Shown: positions 17,626 through 25,634, counted from the stretch's first letter. The stretch is 64,000 nucleotides of DNA from Micromonospora terminaliae (GCF_009671205.1 NZ_CP045309.1:2232001-2296000), one strand, 5' to 3'. Numbers and translations: made by a program. The notes: generated by a model not told the origin, from the sequence alone.

Positions 17626-18326
17626 GCCGCGCCCGGGCGCTGCCGGGGCTGACGCTCGCACTGGCCGGAGTCCTCTACGCGTCGTGGCTGATCGGACCCC
17701 TGCTGAACCCGGCGTTCGGCCTCCTCGACGGGTACGCCAGCGAACTGGCCGCCCGGGACCAGCCGTACCACCTGGTGTTCGGCCTGGGGGACCTGGTCGC
17801 CGGCGCGCTCGCGTCGGCGACCGGGCTGGCGCTGGCCCGCCGGGCTCGGGGCGGGCCGCGGTGGGCGTGGTGGGCGCTGGTCGCCTTCGGCGTGGCCACC
17901 GCACTGGACGGCACGGTGAGCTCGATGGACTGCGCGCCCTCGGTCGACGCGCGGTGCGCCCGGCTGGCGGAGGCGGGCGCGCTGTCGTGGCGGAACCAGT
18001 GGCACTCGGTCAGCTCGGCGCTGGCGATCGCCGCCGCGCTGGCCTCCCTGTTGGCGCTGCTGATGAGCCGGCGCGGTCGCCCCGCCTCGTTCCGCTGGGG
18101 GCTCGCGGTGGCCGGGGTGCTGCTGGTGGGCACGGCCGGCACGCTGGCCGAGCTGGTCCACCCGGACGCGGCGCTCGGCGCCTGGCAGCGGGTGCAGCTC
18201 CTCGGCCTCTCCGGCTGGCTGCTCTACGCCAGCGGCATCGTCGTCACCCAGGGCAACTCCGCGTCCTCGGCCGGCACCCGGCGGGCGTCGAGTGCCGAAC
18301 CCGGCCAGCAGCGTGGGGCTGCGTGA
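17622..18326 (+). CDS. DUF998 family membrane protein
   Basis: This 234-aa protein has about six hydrophobic helices. The first helix (LTLALAGVLYASWLIGPLL) and the following NPAFGLLDGYASELAARDQP loop are typical of DUF998 proteins. The GTG start overlaps the lysX stop as GTGA, so it is translated as the second gene of a lysX operon. It has no known enzymatic role; co-occurrence with lysX suggests a part in envelope modification. The tail is polar and Ser/Ala-rich. Confidence 0.82.
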   Translation: MSRARALPGLTLALAGVLYASWLIGPLLNPAFGLLDGYASELAARDQPYHLVFGLGDLVAGALASATGLALARRARGGPRWAWWALVAFGVATALDGTVSSMDCAPSVDARCARLAEAGALSWRNQWHSVSSALAIAAALASLLALLMSRRGRPASFRWGLAVAGVLLVGTAGTLAELVHPDAALGAWQRVQLLGLSGWLLYASGIVVTQGNSASSAGTRRASSAEPGQQRGAA

Positions 18327-18486
18327 CAGGGTGCCGGTCTGCCGCCAGGGCCGCTGCCTTCATGGTGGCCGACGAACAGGGCGCCGTGGTCACTCCCCGC
18401 GCCCGCCGGGCGGTTCGCAGCCACCACCACCGATTTGCCCGGTAGGACGAGGGGGAGATCAGTCACCCGAGTATCCACAGAAATGG

Positions 18487-18631
18487 ATGTGGTCGGGCTG
18501 GCCGTCACGGTAACTGAGCACATATGTGCCGAACCAGCGCTCCGGCCGCCATCTTCGCGAAACTCCGGGTCACCCCGTCCGACGACGCCAACCGCCGGGT
18601 GCTGGCCGTGCTGGGCCACCTGAGACGCTGA
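18487..18631 (+). pseudogene. Remnant of a LuxR-family regulator C-terminus
   Basis: One frame gives IFAKLRVTPSDDANRRVLAV followed by LGHLRR and a stop. This matches the end of NarL/LuxR regulators, where the recognition helix is followed by I-F-x-K-L-x-x-P-P-S-D-D. An upstream frame gives LAVTVTEHICA, resembling the preceding helix, so at least one frameshift separates them. No receiver domain remains. It lies in the 344-bp gap between the DUF998 and DHFR-like genes; the rest of the gap shows nothing. Confidence 0.45.
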
Positions 18632-18670
18632 CCGGTCAGCAGCACCCCGGGCCGGCGGGATCACCCCAGC

Positions 18671-19264
18671 TCACGCCGGTGTGTAGGTGTTCACGACGAT
18701 GCCGCACGCGTACGACCTGGAGCGCACAAGTGTCAGCCGCAGCCCACCGGTCACGGAGTGGAACAGCGACTGCCCGCGGCCCACCGCCGTCGGATTGACG
18801 TAGAACTGGTACTCGTCGACCAGGCCCGCGGCGGCGAGAGCGGCGGCGAATCCGGTGCCGCCGAAGGCGATCATGTCGCCGCCCGGCTCCGGCTTGAGAC
18901 GCGCGATGGTCGCCGCGAGCCCGCCGGCTGCCGGTCGGGTGCGCGGCCATGGGAACTGGCCGCGTTCGCCGGTCGAGAACACGATCTTCTCCACCTCGCC
19001 GATCCGGCGGGCGAACGCGTAGTCGGGGTCGTCGGGATGATCCGCCGCGCTCCGCGCCCAGTGGTCGAGGTAGCCCTCCTCAACCATTTTGCGGCTCAGG
19101 AGGATCCGGTCGACCGCGCGGAGCGTCTCGTTGAAGTCCCGCCTGAGCTCGTCGTCCCATGACCAGTGCTGCCCCCAGTCCCAGACCGCCCACCGCACCG
19201 CCGGGTCGGCCGCTTCGACGTAGCCGTCGGCGGACGTCTGCATCTGAACGATGAGCCTGCTCAC
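18671..19264 (-). CDS. Dihydrofolate reductase-fold (RibD C-terminal) protein
   Basis: This 197-aa protein of the RibD_C/DHFR superfamily is probably an NAD(P)H-dependent reductase of unknown substrate. Family features are the N-terminal SRLIVQMQTSADGYV, the DRILLSRKMVEEGYL segment, and the nucleotide-binding MIAFGGTGFAAALAAAGLVD followed by DEYQFYVNP and the GRGQSLF turn. A second paralogous family member lies at 61201-61824. The gene is divergent from the HxlR-type regulator, which probably controls it; candidate operator repeats lie between them. Confidence 0.87.
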   Translation of the reverse strand: MSRLIVQMQTSADGYVEAADPAVRWAVWDWGQHWSWDDELRRDFNETLRAVDRILLSRKMVEEGYLDHWARSAADHPDDPDYAFARRIGEVEKIVFSTGERGQFPWPRTRPAAGGLAATIARLKPEPGGDMIAFGGTGFAAALAAAGLVDEYQFYVNPTAVGRGQSLFHSVTGGLRLTLVRSRSYACGIVVNTYTPA

Positions 19265-19358
19265 GCGGGATCACCGGCCAGTGCGACGCGCGCCCAGTCC
19301 CGCAGCCAGGTGGGGGTGGTGGCTTGAGCGATGACGACGTACGTGCGGCGGCTGCTCG

Positions 19359-19403
19359 ACTGGTAGTTTTTCAGCACCAGTTCACGGTAGAGCTGACTGG
19401 TAG
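19359..19403. promoter_or_regulatory. ACTGGT repeats, candidate HxlR operator
   Basis: ACTGGTAG occurs at 19359-19366 and again at 19396-19403, with the inverted core ACCAGT at 19376-19381 between them. The spacer is AT-rich (TTTTTC). The cluster sits in the divergent promoter region and ends about 30 bp before the HxlR-type start. Confidence 0.45.
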
Positions 19404-19431
19404 GAAAATGCAACCGGTATGGAGGCGTGGA

Positions 19432-19878
19432 ATGTCCCTGACGCGGCGGTCCCTGTGCCCGATCAGCCAGGCGTTGGAGCTCGTCGGCGACAGGTGGAGC
19501 CTGCTGATCGTCAGGGACCTCGCGTTCGCCGGAAAACGCCGCTTCCGCGAGCTGCTGCAGTCCGAGGAGGGCATCTCGACCACCGTGCTGTCGGACCGGC
19601 TCGCGCGGCTGGTCGAAGCCGGCGTGCTGACGCGGCACGGCCATCCCCACCACCGGCAGATGGCCGTGTACAGCCTGACGCCCATGGGCGTTGACCTGCT
19701 CGATGTCGTGGTCAGCCTGGGCATCTGGGGCAGGCGGCATCTCGCGGTGACGGATGCGAGCGGCACCCCCGTCGCGGACCTGGAGCGGGGCGGACAAGCC
19801 GCCCTGGAAGAGCTCAAGCGACGGACGCTGCAGGAACACGTGGTGAACAGCTCCGCAGACGGGACCTCCGAGCCCTGA
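19432..19878 (+). CDS. HxlR-family transcriptional regulator
   Basis: This winged-helix regulator of about 148 aa contains the HxlR hallmark CPISQALELVGDRWSLLIVR, with Cys10 as a possible redox or electrophile sensor, then the recognition region EGISTTVLSDRLARLVEAG and wing residues around TRHGHPHHRQMAVYSLT. The ATG at 19432 follows GGAGG by 6 nt and is preferred over the ATG at 19408. It is divergent from the DHFR-like reductase gene, its probable target. Confidence 0.9.
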   Translation: MSLTRRSLCPISQALELVGDRWSLLIVRDLAFAGKRRFRELLQSEEGISTTVLSDRLARLVEAGVLTRHGHPHHRQMAVYSLTPMGVDLLDVVVSLGIWGRRHLAVTDASGTPVADLERGGQAALEELKRRTLQEHVVNSSADGTSEP

Positions 19879-19902
19879 CGTGGTCGGCTCAGTGCGGAGC
19901 CG

Positions 19903-20349
19903 TCACTCGCAGATCCGCCAGTCGCCGTCTTCCTTGACCAGGGTGAGCACCTGGGTCCCGCCGGCGCCGTCGGGTAGGAGCCAGCGCACGTCGGCCCGCC
20001 CGCCGACCCGGCCGTTGCTGTTGGTGACGTTCACGCCGACGATCTCGTAACCGGTGGAGGTGAACTGCGCGGACTGCTGGCGGACGAAGTCGGCCTGGCT
20101 CTGCCGGTCCCGCAGCCGGCGGCAGAGTTGCCCGTAGGCCGTCGGGAAGTCCCGGGCGACCATCGCCGCGGCGAAGGTGTCGACACGCTCGTGCGCCGGC
20201 CCCCTGGCCTCCCGGGCCAGGTTCCACAGCAGGCCGCCGCCGATGAGCCCACCGAGGCAGCAGAGGGAGAGCACCAGACCGACGACGATGAGCACCGTCC
20301 GTCTCGTACGCGGGTTCTTCGGTGGCACCATGACCGGCTCGTATGCCAT
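19903..20349 (-). CDS. Membrane-anchored protein with NTF2-like extracytoplasmic domain
   Basis: The 148-aa product has a basic cytoplasmic N-terminus (KNPRTRR), one transmembrane helix around residues 18-42 and an extracytoplasmic domain of about 100 residues. The latter begins with a helix like those of DUF4878/NTF2-like proteins (VDTFAAAMVARDFPTAYGQL), contains two Cys (in QLCRRL and the C-terminal DWRICE), and ends in beta strands. The ATG at 20349 gives MAYEPVMVPPKNP. The function is unknown. Confidence 0.7.
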   Translation of the reverse strand: MAYEPVMVPPKNPRTRRTVLIVVGLVLSLCCLGGLIGGGLLWNLAREARGPAHERVDTFAAAMVARDFPTAYGQLCRRLRDRQSQADFVRQQSAQFTSTGYEIVGVNVTNSNGRVGGRADVRWLLPDGAGGTQVLTLVKEDGDWRICE

Positions 20350-20432
20350 AGCCCGCACGGTAGGAAGACCGCGCAACCGGGCGGACGTTGACGCGCGCCC
20401 GGACGGAGGGCCTCAGTGGGCACGACGGCGGC

Positions 20433-20720
20433 TCATGCCGGTGACGCCGCGCGCGCCCGGGCGGCCGTGGGTCGTCCGGCGTCGGCAGCGAGGTCGAGCG
20501 GCCGCAGGATGCTGTGCGTGACGACGACTTCCGCACCGCCACGCCGGCGCAGGTCGCCGACGGCGCGGTGCAGCACCGTCAGGCTGGCGGCCGAGAGCCG
20601 GACGATGGCGTCGATGTCCGCGGCGATCCACCATGCGTCGACCGCGCAGGCTCGGCTCGCAGGTACTCCAGCAAGCGGCTGCCGGGTGTAGCCGCGGTCA
20701 GCCGGACGCAGACCAGCGCT
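20433..20720 (-). pseudogene. Frameshifted Lrp/AsnC-family C-terminal domain
   Basis: One minus-strand frame reads ALVCVRLTAATPGSRLLEYL then RAEPA; the continuation VDAWWIAADIDAIVRL followed by LRRRGGAEVVVTHSILRPL lies in another frame. Joined, they look like the ligand-binding domain of an Lrp/AsnC regulator. The switch occurs near 20640-20650 and fits two extra bases. The N-terminal HTH is not visible, so this is a remnant. Confidence 0.45.
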
Positions 20721-20861
20721 TCGTGCCGCCGCTCCGGCCCGTCGCTGGGCGACGCCGGGGCTGCGGGCGAGGTCGGGTACGCGGGCAGCGCCGAGGACGG
20801 CGGTGTCGAGGATGGGGCACCGGGCGTGACCTCGGGTGTCCACCGGTACGGCCGTCTCTCG

Positions 20862-20961
20862 ATCACGGTATCGGTCCGCGATTCCACCGCCTCAACCGTC
20901 GTAACGTCATGTCGCCATCGTGGCGAGTCGGCCTCGGCGAATCCGGTACCGATACCGTGAT
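20862..20961. repeat. 100-bp element with terminal inverted repeats
   Basis: ATCACGGTATCGGT at 20862-20875 is exactly inverted at 20948-20961. Extending inward, 20 of 23 positions match, including a shared GATTC. The roughly 54-bp interior has no gene. The structure resembles a miniature inverted-repeat element or a large operator. No target-site duplication is evident at the flanks. Confidence 0.55.
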
Positions 20962-21019
20962 TTGACGGTGCCCCGGCCGTTCTTGACACGTCGTTGACGG
21001 GCAGGCGGCGGTGCCCGGG

Positions 21020-21188
21020 TGCTACGGATACGGCCGTGGATGTTGCTGCCGCCGCTGCTGGTCGTCGGGTAGTGCCCGATGCGCCGGGTCGGTGTTGTCG
21101 TCGGCGCACCAGTCTCCGCTGGCGCCCCCGTTGCGGCTGGTGTCGATGACCTCGCGTTTGCCCGGGATGCCCATGCCGTTGAGGGCGG
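21020..21188 (-). pseudogene. GH6 cellulase fragment, copy of part of the 54.6-56.0 kb gene
   Basis: The minus-strand frame reads ALNGMGIPGKREVIDTSRNG and then GASGDWCADDNTD, the same stretch found in the intact GH6 cellulase. At nucleotide level 21056-21188 matches 55131-55262 with about four substitutions and one inserted base, which shifts the frame after DNTD. The similarity weakens toward 21020. It is a non-functional fragment of a catalytic domain from a close relative of that gene. Confidence 0.8.
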
Positions 21189-21364
21189 GTTCGTGGCCGG
21201 AACTCGGGCGGGATCTGGAGGTGAAACGGCCGCCCCTGCTGCCCGCCCGAAAGCATGACCGTGGCCCGATCCGGGCGCCCGGCGGCGTGCTGCCTGTCAT
21301 TCTTAGCGGGCCAGAGCCTGCCACCGGTCTTCGGCGCTCTGCTCGGCGCTCAAGGAGGGGCCGG

Positions 21365-21562
21365 ATGACCGGTGCGGCGGAGCAGTTCGATCTCCTCGTG
21401 GTCGGCGGTGGGAAGATCAACACGGGTACGCGCCCCCATCTGCCCGCCATTCCAGACGATGGCCGAAGGGCTCACCGACCCCCGTACCTGAGGTCCGACC
21501 GCACGCCGCGCCAGGCGCCGGCCGGACGCGGTCGCCGCGCGCCGGAGCGCTGCGATGCGTGA
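21365..21562 (+). pseudogene. Internally deleted pyridine nucleotide-disulfide oxidoreductase
   Basis: After a strong AAGGAGGGG site the ATG at 21365 opens MTGAAEQFDLLVVGGGK, the FAD-binding start of MerA-like oxidoreductases. It then jumps directly to INTGTRPHLPAIP, a motif normally about 100 residues further on. The redox-active Cys pair and everything between are missing. Downstream the frame degenerates and overlaps the GH15 start. The intact AAGGAGGGG site may still drive translation of a stub. Confidence 0.6.
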
Positions 21563-23378
21563 GGCGACGATCAGCGATCACGGGTTCCTCGCCGACGGAC
21601 ACAGCGCCGTGCTCGTCGACCGGACGGGCTCGGTGAACTGGTGGTGCCCGCAGCGCTTCGACGCACCGTCGGTGTTCGGCCGGCTCCTCGACCCCGAGGC
21701 CGGACACTGGTCCATCCGCCCCGTGCACGACGCGCGCACCGAATGGGCGTACCTGCCCGACACCCTGGTGCTGCGAACGGTGCACACCACGGCGCAGGGC
21801 GCGGTGGCCGTGCTCGACGCCCTCGCGTTGGAGCCCGGCGCCCGGGGACATGACGTCGGCCTGCGCTCTCCCCGCCTGCTCGCCAGGATCGTGCACGGGC
21901 TCTCCGGGGCCGTGTCGATGCGCCTGCACTACCGGCCCCGCTTCGAATACGGCCGCGTCGTCGCCTACCTGCACGAGCAGGACGGCGTGCTGATCGCCAG
22001 CGCCGGCGCCGCCCGGCTGACGCTGCGCGCGAGTGTCCCACTGACCTGCGGCGAGGGCGAGGCACACGCTGACTTCATTGTGCGCAACGGGCAGACGGAG
22101 ACCTTCACCCTCGCCTACGCGCCGGCCTACGACACCGACCCGCAGGCCGAGCACGACGCCCAGGACGTCGTCGACAACGCCGCGTCGGGGTGGCTGTCGT
22201 GGCTGAACCTGCACGAGTACCAGGGCCTGTATCGAGAACAGGTCCGACGGAGCGCCCTGGTCGTCCAAGGCATGACCTACCGTCCCAGCGGTGCGGTCGT
22301 GGCCGCGGCGACCACCTCCCTCCCTGAACAACCCGGTGGTGAACGGAACTACGACTACCGCTTCGTCTGGGCGCGCGACTTCAGCTTCACTCTCGAGGCG
22401 TTGTGGCGGGCGGCCTGCTCGGACGAGGTCAACAGACAGTTCGCGTGGCTGGGCAGGGCGATCGGCCGGATCGGCGACGACCCGGTGCCGATCATGTACG
22501 GGGTGGCGGGCGAGCGGGACCTCACCGAACACCGCCTCGAGCACCTCGCGGGCTACGCCGACAGCCGACCGGTCACGATCGGCAACGATGCGTGGCAGCA
22601 GCGCCAGACCGACGTGCCGGGTGAGGCGCTCGGCGCGGCGTGGCTGATGCGCGAGCACCTCGACGACCCACTGCCCGCGGACGTGCGGCAACTGCTGCGG
22701 GCGCTTGCCGACCGGACGGTGACCGATTGGCGGCGTCCCGACGCCGGCATGTGGGAGGCCCGCGACACGCAGCGGCACCACCTCTCGTCGAAGGTGCTCT
22801 GCTGGACGGCGCTGGACCGGGCGGTGCGCTTCGGTGCGCGGCTCGGTGAGCCGGCCGACATCGCCCGCTGGGCGGACGCCCGTGACCAGGTGCGCGACAC
22901 CGTGCTGACCCGTGGCTGGAACGCATCTCTCGGCGCCTACGCGGGCACCCTGGACGGCGACGACCTGGATGCCTCCGTGCTGCTCATGCCGCTGGTCGGC
23001 TTCCTCGCGGCAGACGCACCCCGGATGCGCTCCACCATCTCGGTGGTGGAGCAACGGTTGGCCCACGAGGGACTGCTGCGCCGCTGGGAGGGCGACCCGG
23101 CCGGCTTCGTCATCTGCTCGTTCTGGCTGGTGGGCTGCCTAGCCCTGTCCGGTGAGCGCGACCGGGCGCAGCGGCTGTTCGAGGACCTCGTCGGCCGGGC
23201 CAACGACCTGGGACTGTTCGCCGAGCAGATCGACCCCTACACCGGCGAGCAACTGGGCAATTTCCCACAGGCCTTCTCGCACATCGGTCTCATCAACGCC
23301 GCCGGAGGGCTGAGCGACCTGGTGGGCAGCACCGCCGGTATGGGCGCACCACCGGACCACCGCATCCCCAGGGACTGA
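21555..23378 (+). CDS. Glycoside hydrolase family 15 protein (glucoamylase/trehalase-like)
   Basis: This 607-aa cytosolic GH15 enzyme has no signal peptide. It probably hydrolyses alpha-glucosidic linkages; actinobacterial members of this architecture include trehalases, but specificity cannot be read here. It has an N-terminal beta domain (ISDHGFLADGHSAVLVD, VNWWCPQRFDAPSVFG) and an (alpha/alpha)6 barrel with YDYRFVWARDFSF. The candidate catalytic acid is Glu in DAGMWEARD near residue 400 and the base is Glu in LFAEQIDP near 556. The length is typical. The ATG follows GGAGCG and lies inside a decayed oxidoreductase frame. A B12-binding protein gene follows at about 105 bp. Confidence 0.92.
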   Translation: MREATISDHGFLADGHSAVLVDRTGSVNWWCPQRFDAPSVFGRLLDPEAGHWSIRPVHDARTEWAYLPDTLVLRTVHTTAQGAVAVLDALALEPGARGHDVGLRSPRLLARIVHGLSGAVSMRLHYRPRFEYGRVVAYLHEQDGVLIASAGAARLTLRASVPLTCGEGEAHADFIVRNGQTETFTLAYAPAYDTDPQAEHDAQDVVDNAASGWLSWLNLHEYQGLYREQVRRSALVVQGMTYRPSGAVVAAATTSLPEQPGGERNYDYRFVWARDFSFTLEALWRAACSDEVNRQFAWLGRAIGRIGDDPVPIMYGVAGERDLTEHRLEHLAGYADSRPVTIGNDAWQQRQTDVPGEALGAAWLMREHLDDPLPADVRQLLRALADRTVTDWRRPDAGMWEARDTQRHHLSSKVLCWTALDRAVRFGARLGEPADIARWADARDQVRDTVLTRGWNASLGAYAGTLDGDDLDASVLLMPLVGFLAADAPRMRSTISVVEQRLAHEGLLRRWEGDPAGFVICSFWLVGCLALSGERDRAQRLFEDLVGRANDLGLFAEQIDPYTGEQLGNFPQAFSHIGLINAAGGLSDLVGSTAGMGAPPDHRIPRD

Positions 23379-23484
23379 CCGGGCCGCCGGTCCGGGCGGA
23401 GGCCCATTCCGGCAGCCGGCTCTCCGCCACGCATCCGCACCGCGCTCTCCGGACGAACCACCGGTAGGAACCGCATACCCGGGA

Positions 23485-24120
23485 GTGCGACTGGTGCTGA
23501 AGACTCCGATGCCGTCCGAGGCCGTGGAGACGGCGCGCAAGCGCCTCACCCTGGCCGCCGAGGACCTGAACGCCGACCGCGTCGCCGCGCTCGTCGCCGA
23601 CCTGACGGTCGAGTGGGGGGTCGCGGGGCCGTGGGAGCAGGTCTGCGTACCGGCGCTCACGGCCCTGCGCGGCCACACCGCCGCGGAGATCGCCGTCGAG
23701 CATGCGCTCTCCGAGGGGGTACGCGTGGGGCTCGACGTGTTCCGGCGCGACCGGCCGACAGCGGCCCACGGTGTGCTGCTCGCCGGCGCGGAACACGAGA
23801 CGCACAGCCTCGGCCTGCACGCGCTCAGCGCCGCGCTGCGGGAGCGTTCCGTCGGCAGTCTGCTGCTCGGCCCGGCCCTGCCCTGGGCCGCCCTGGCGGA
23901 CGCCACGTACCGGACGCGGCCGCGGACGGTGGTGGTCTGGTCGCAGACGCCGGTCACCGGGCGCGCGTACCGTCTCGTGCGCTTCGCCCGGGACTTCCCC
24001 TCGCTCCGGGTGCACGGCGCCGGCCCGGGCTGGATCGAGCCGCTGACGCGTCCGGTGAGTCACCTGGCGTCACTGCCGGCTGCGGTCGCCGCCTGCCTTC
24101 CACCCGCCGAGCGCGGGTGA
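23485..24120 (+). CDS. Cobalamin-binding-domain protein lacking a DNA-binding domain
   Basis: The 211-aa product resembles the C-terminal part of MerR-type B12-sensing regulators. It has a helical bundle (residues about 15-80) followed by a Rossmann-like domain with ETHSLG at residues 105-110, a variant (E for D) of the DxHxxG motif whose His ligates cobalt. The MerR winged helix normally present at the N-terminus is absent. The GTG at 23485 starts within what would be the linker. It may be a stand-alone sensor, a truncated regulator or a corrinoid protein. Its partner is unknown. Confidence 0.65.
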   Translation: MRLVLKTPMPSEAVETARKRLTLAAEDLNADRVAALVADLTVEWGVAGPWEQVCVPALTALRGHTAAEIAVEHALSEGVRVGLDVFRRDRPTAAHGVLLAGAEHETHSLGLHALSAALRERSVGSLLLGPALPWAALADATYRTRPRTVVVWSQTPVTGRAYRLVRFARDFPSLRVHGAGPGWIEPLTRPVSHLASLPAAVAACLPPAERG

Positions 24121-24213
24121 CGCCGCGACCCATATGTGGGCGGCGCTGGCGGCCGACGACCGGGCGCAGTTGCCCACGGCACCCGGTGCGACCGTGACGC
24201 GCGGCGGACCGGG

Positions 24214-25038
24214 TCAGCGGAACTGGAGCCGGTTGACCGCGTCGAAGACCCGGGCGCCGAGCAGCCGGCGGGTGTGGACCATGGCCGAGGCGGCGGCGGT
24301 GACCAGGTAGCGGGTGCGGGGCCGGCGGGCGGTCACGGCCCGCTCGATCACGCGGGCCACCGTGTCCGGCGTCGCCGACAGCAGCTTGTTCTCGTACGAC
24401 CGGGCCATCACCGTGTCCACGGTGGTCACCATCTCCCGGTAGGGGCCCGACGGGTCGGCGCCGGCGCCGAGCGACGACGAGGCCACCGCGCCGAAACCGG
24501 TGCGGATCAGTCCCGGCTCGACGATCGCCACATCCACGCCGAACGGGCGGACCTCCTGGCGCAGCGCGTCGGAGATCGCCTCCACGGCGTACTTGCTGGA
24601 GTGGTAGTAGCCGCCGCCGGGGAAGACGAGACGGCCGCCCATCGAGCTGACGTTGATGATGCGGCCCCGGCCGGCCCGGCGCATGCCGGGCAGCACGAGC
24701 TGGGTGAGCCGGGCGAGCCCGAAGACGTTCGTCTCGAACTGGGCGCGCACGCGGTCGAGCGGGGTCTCCTCGATCGGGCCGTACTCCCCGTAGCCCGCGT
24801 TGTTGACCAGCACGTCGACGTGGCCGTGCGCGGCCTCGACCGCGGCCACCGCGGTGCGCATGGAGTCCTCGTCGGTCACGTCGAGGGGGAGGAGCCGGGC
24901 GCCGGTGTCGGCCAGGTCGGTGATCGCGTCGAGCTTGCGGGCGGTCGCGTAGACGGTGAGGCCGGGACGGCGGGCGAGCCGGCGGACGGTGGCCCGGCCG
25001 ATTCCGGAGGAGGTGCCGGTGATCAGGACGGTGGTCAT
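24214..25038 (-). CDS. Short-chain dehydrogenase/reductase
   Basis: This 274-aa classical SDR has the NAD(P) motif TGTSSGIG at residues 7-14, the NNAG motif in VDVLVNNAGYGEYG, the catalytic Ser in INVSS, and Tyr/Lys in YHSSKYA. An Arg after the second strand (TARK) suggests NADP preference. The start overlaps the stop of the upstream tetR-type gene by 4 bp, so they form one operon. The substrate is unknown. Confidence 0.92.
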   Translation of the reverse strand: MTTVLITGTSSGIGRATVRRLARRPGLTVYATARKLDAITDLADTGARLLPLDVTDEDSMRTAVAAVEAAHGHVDVLVNNAGYGEYGPIEETPLDRVRAQFETNVFGLARLTQLVLPGMRRAGRGRIINVSSMGGRLVFPGGGYYHSSKYAVEAISDALRQEVRPFGVDVAIVEPGLIRTGFGAVASSSLGAGADPSGPYREMVTTVDTVMARSYENKLLSATPDTVARVIERAVTARRPRTRYLVTAAASAMVHTRRLLGARVFDAVNRLQFR

Positions 25039-25601
25039 GCGGGGTCTCCCAGCTGTGCGGGCAGGCCGGCGACGAGCAGCGCGACGCCGTCGCGCAGCCG
25101 CCGCCGGGGCAGGTCGGGGTCGGTGAGGTCGGCCTCCAGGCCGCGGGTGAGCGCGACCAGCACGTCGGCCACCGCGCGGGCCCGCGGCCCGGCGGCGTCG
25201 GCCAGCGCGCCAGCCACCACGTCGGTCAGCTCCCGGGTGTACGCCTCGACGAGGTCGCCGGTGAGCTTGGCGCTGGTGTCGAGCAGCTCGGTCGCGTGGG
25301 GGCTCTCCCGGTGCAGCTTCAGGGTGAGTTCCAGCTTGGCGGCGAGCACGTCGTGCAGGCGGTGGGTGAGGTCGTCGCCGGGGGTGGCGGCCGCCTGGCG
25401 GGCCTGGGCGAGCGAGCCGTCGAAGAGCCGCTCGGCCAGCCGCCGGTAGGCGTCGTCCTTGTTGCGGACGTACTGGTAGACCGCCGGCCGGGACATGCCG
25501 GCCGCCGCGGCGATGTCATCCATGGTCGTGCGCCGCATCCCGTGCCGGGTGAAGCACTCGTACGCCGCGGTCAGGATCGTGTCGAGGCGCTCAGCTGACA
25601 T
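25035..25601 (-). CDS. TetR-family regulator
   Basis: This 188-aa regulator has an N-terminal TetR HTH (ILTAAYECFTRHGMRRTTMD, then AAGMSRPAVYQYVRNKDD) and a helical ligand-binding domain. It is the first gene of a two-gene operon with an SDR, whose substrate or product may be the effector. A palindrome and direct repeats of TCAGCTGACA lie over the start region, suggesting autoregulation. Confidence 0.9.
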   Translation of the reverse strand: MSAERLDTILTAAYECFTRHGMRRTTMDDIAAAAGMSRPAVYQYVRNKDDAYRRLAERLFDGSLAQARQAAATPGDDLTHRLHDVLAAKLELTLKLHRESPHATELLDTSAKLTGDLVEAYTRELTDVVAGALADAAGPRARAVADVLVALTRGLEADLTDPDLPRRRLRDGVALLVAGLPAQLGDPA

Positions 25602-25634
25602 GCTGACGATTGTTGCACATACTGTCAGCTGACA
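25591..25634. promoter_or_regulatory. TCAGCTGACA repeats, candidate TetR operator
   Basis: TCAGCTGACA occurs at 25591-25600, inside the first codons, and at 25625-25634, where it forms the perfect 12-bp palindrome TGTCAGCTGACA (25623-25634). The 34-bp period brackets the likely promoter. Confidence 0.45.

Noticed and set aside
12898..17904. 1668-codon open frame on the minus strand
   Set aside because: It is antisense to tnpB and lysX, consists of low-complexity Arg/Gly/Pro/Ala sequence and arises from the third-position GC bias of those genes.
20862..20961. CRISPR-like repeat unit
   Set aside because: Only one inverted pair is present, with no spacer-separated direct repeats, so it is not a CRISPR array.
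21417..23066. 549-codon minus-strand open frame
   Set aside because: It is antisense to the GH15 gene, whose motifs are clear on the plus strand.
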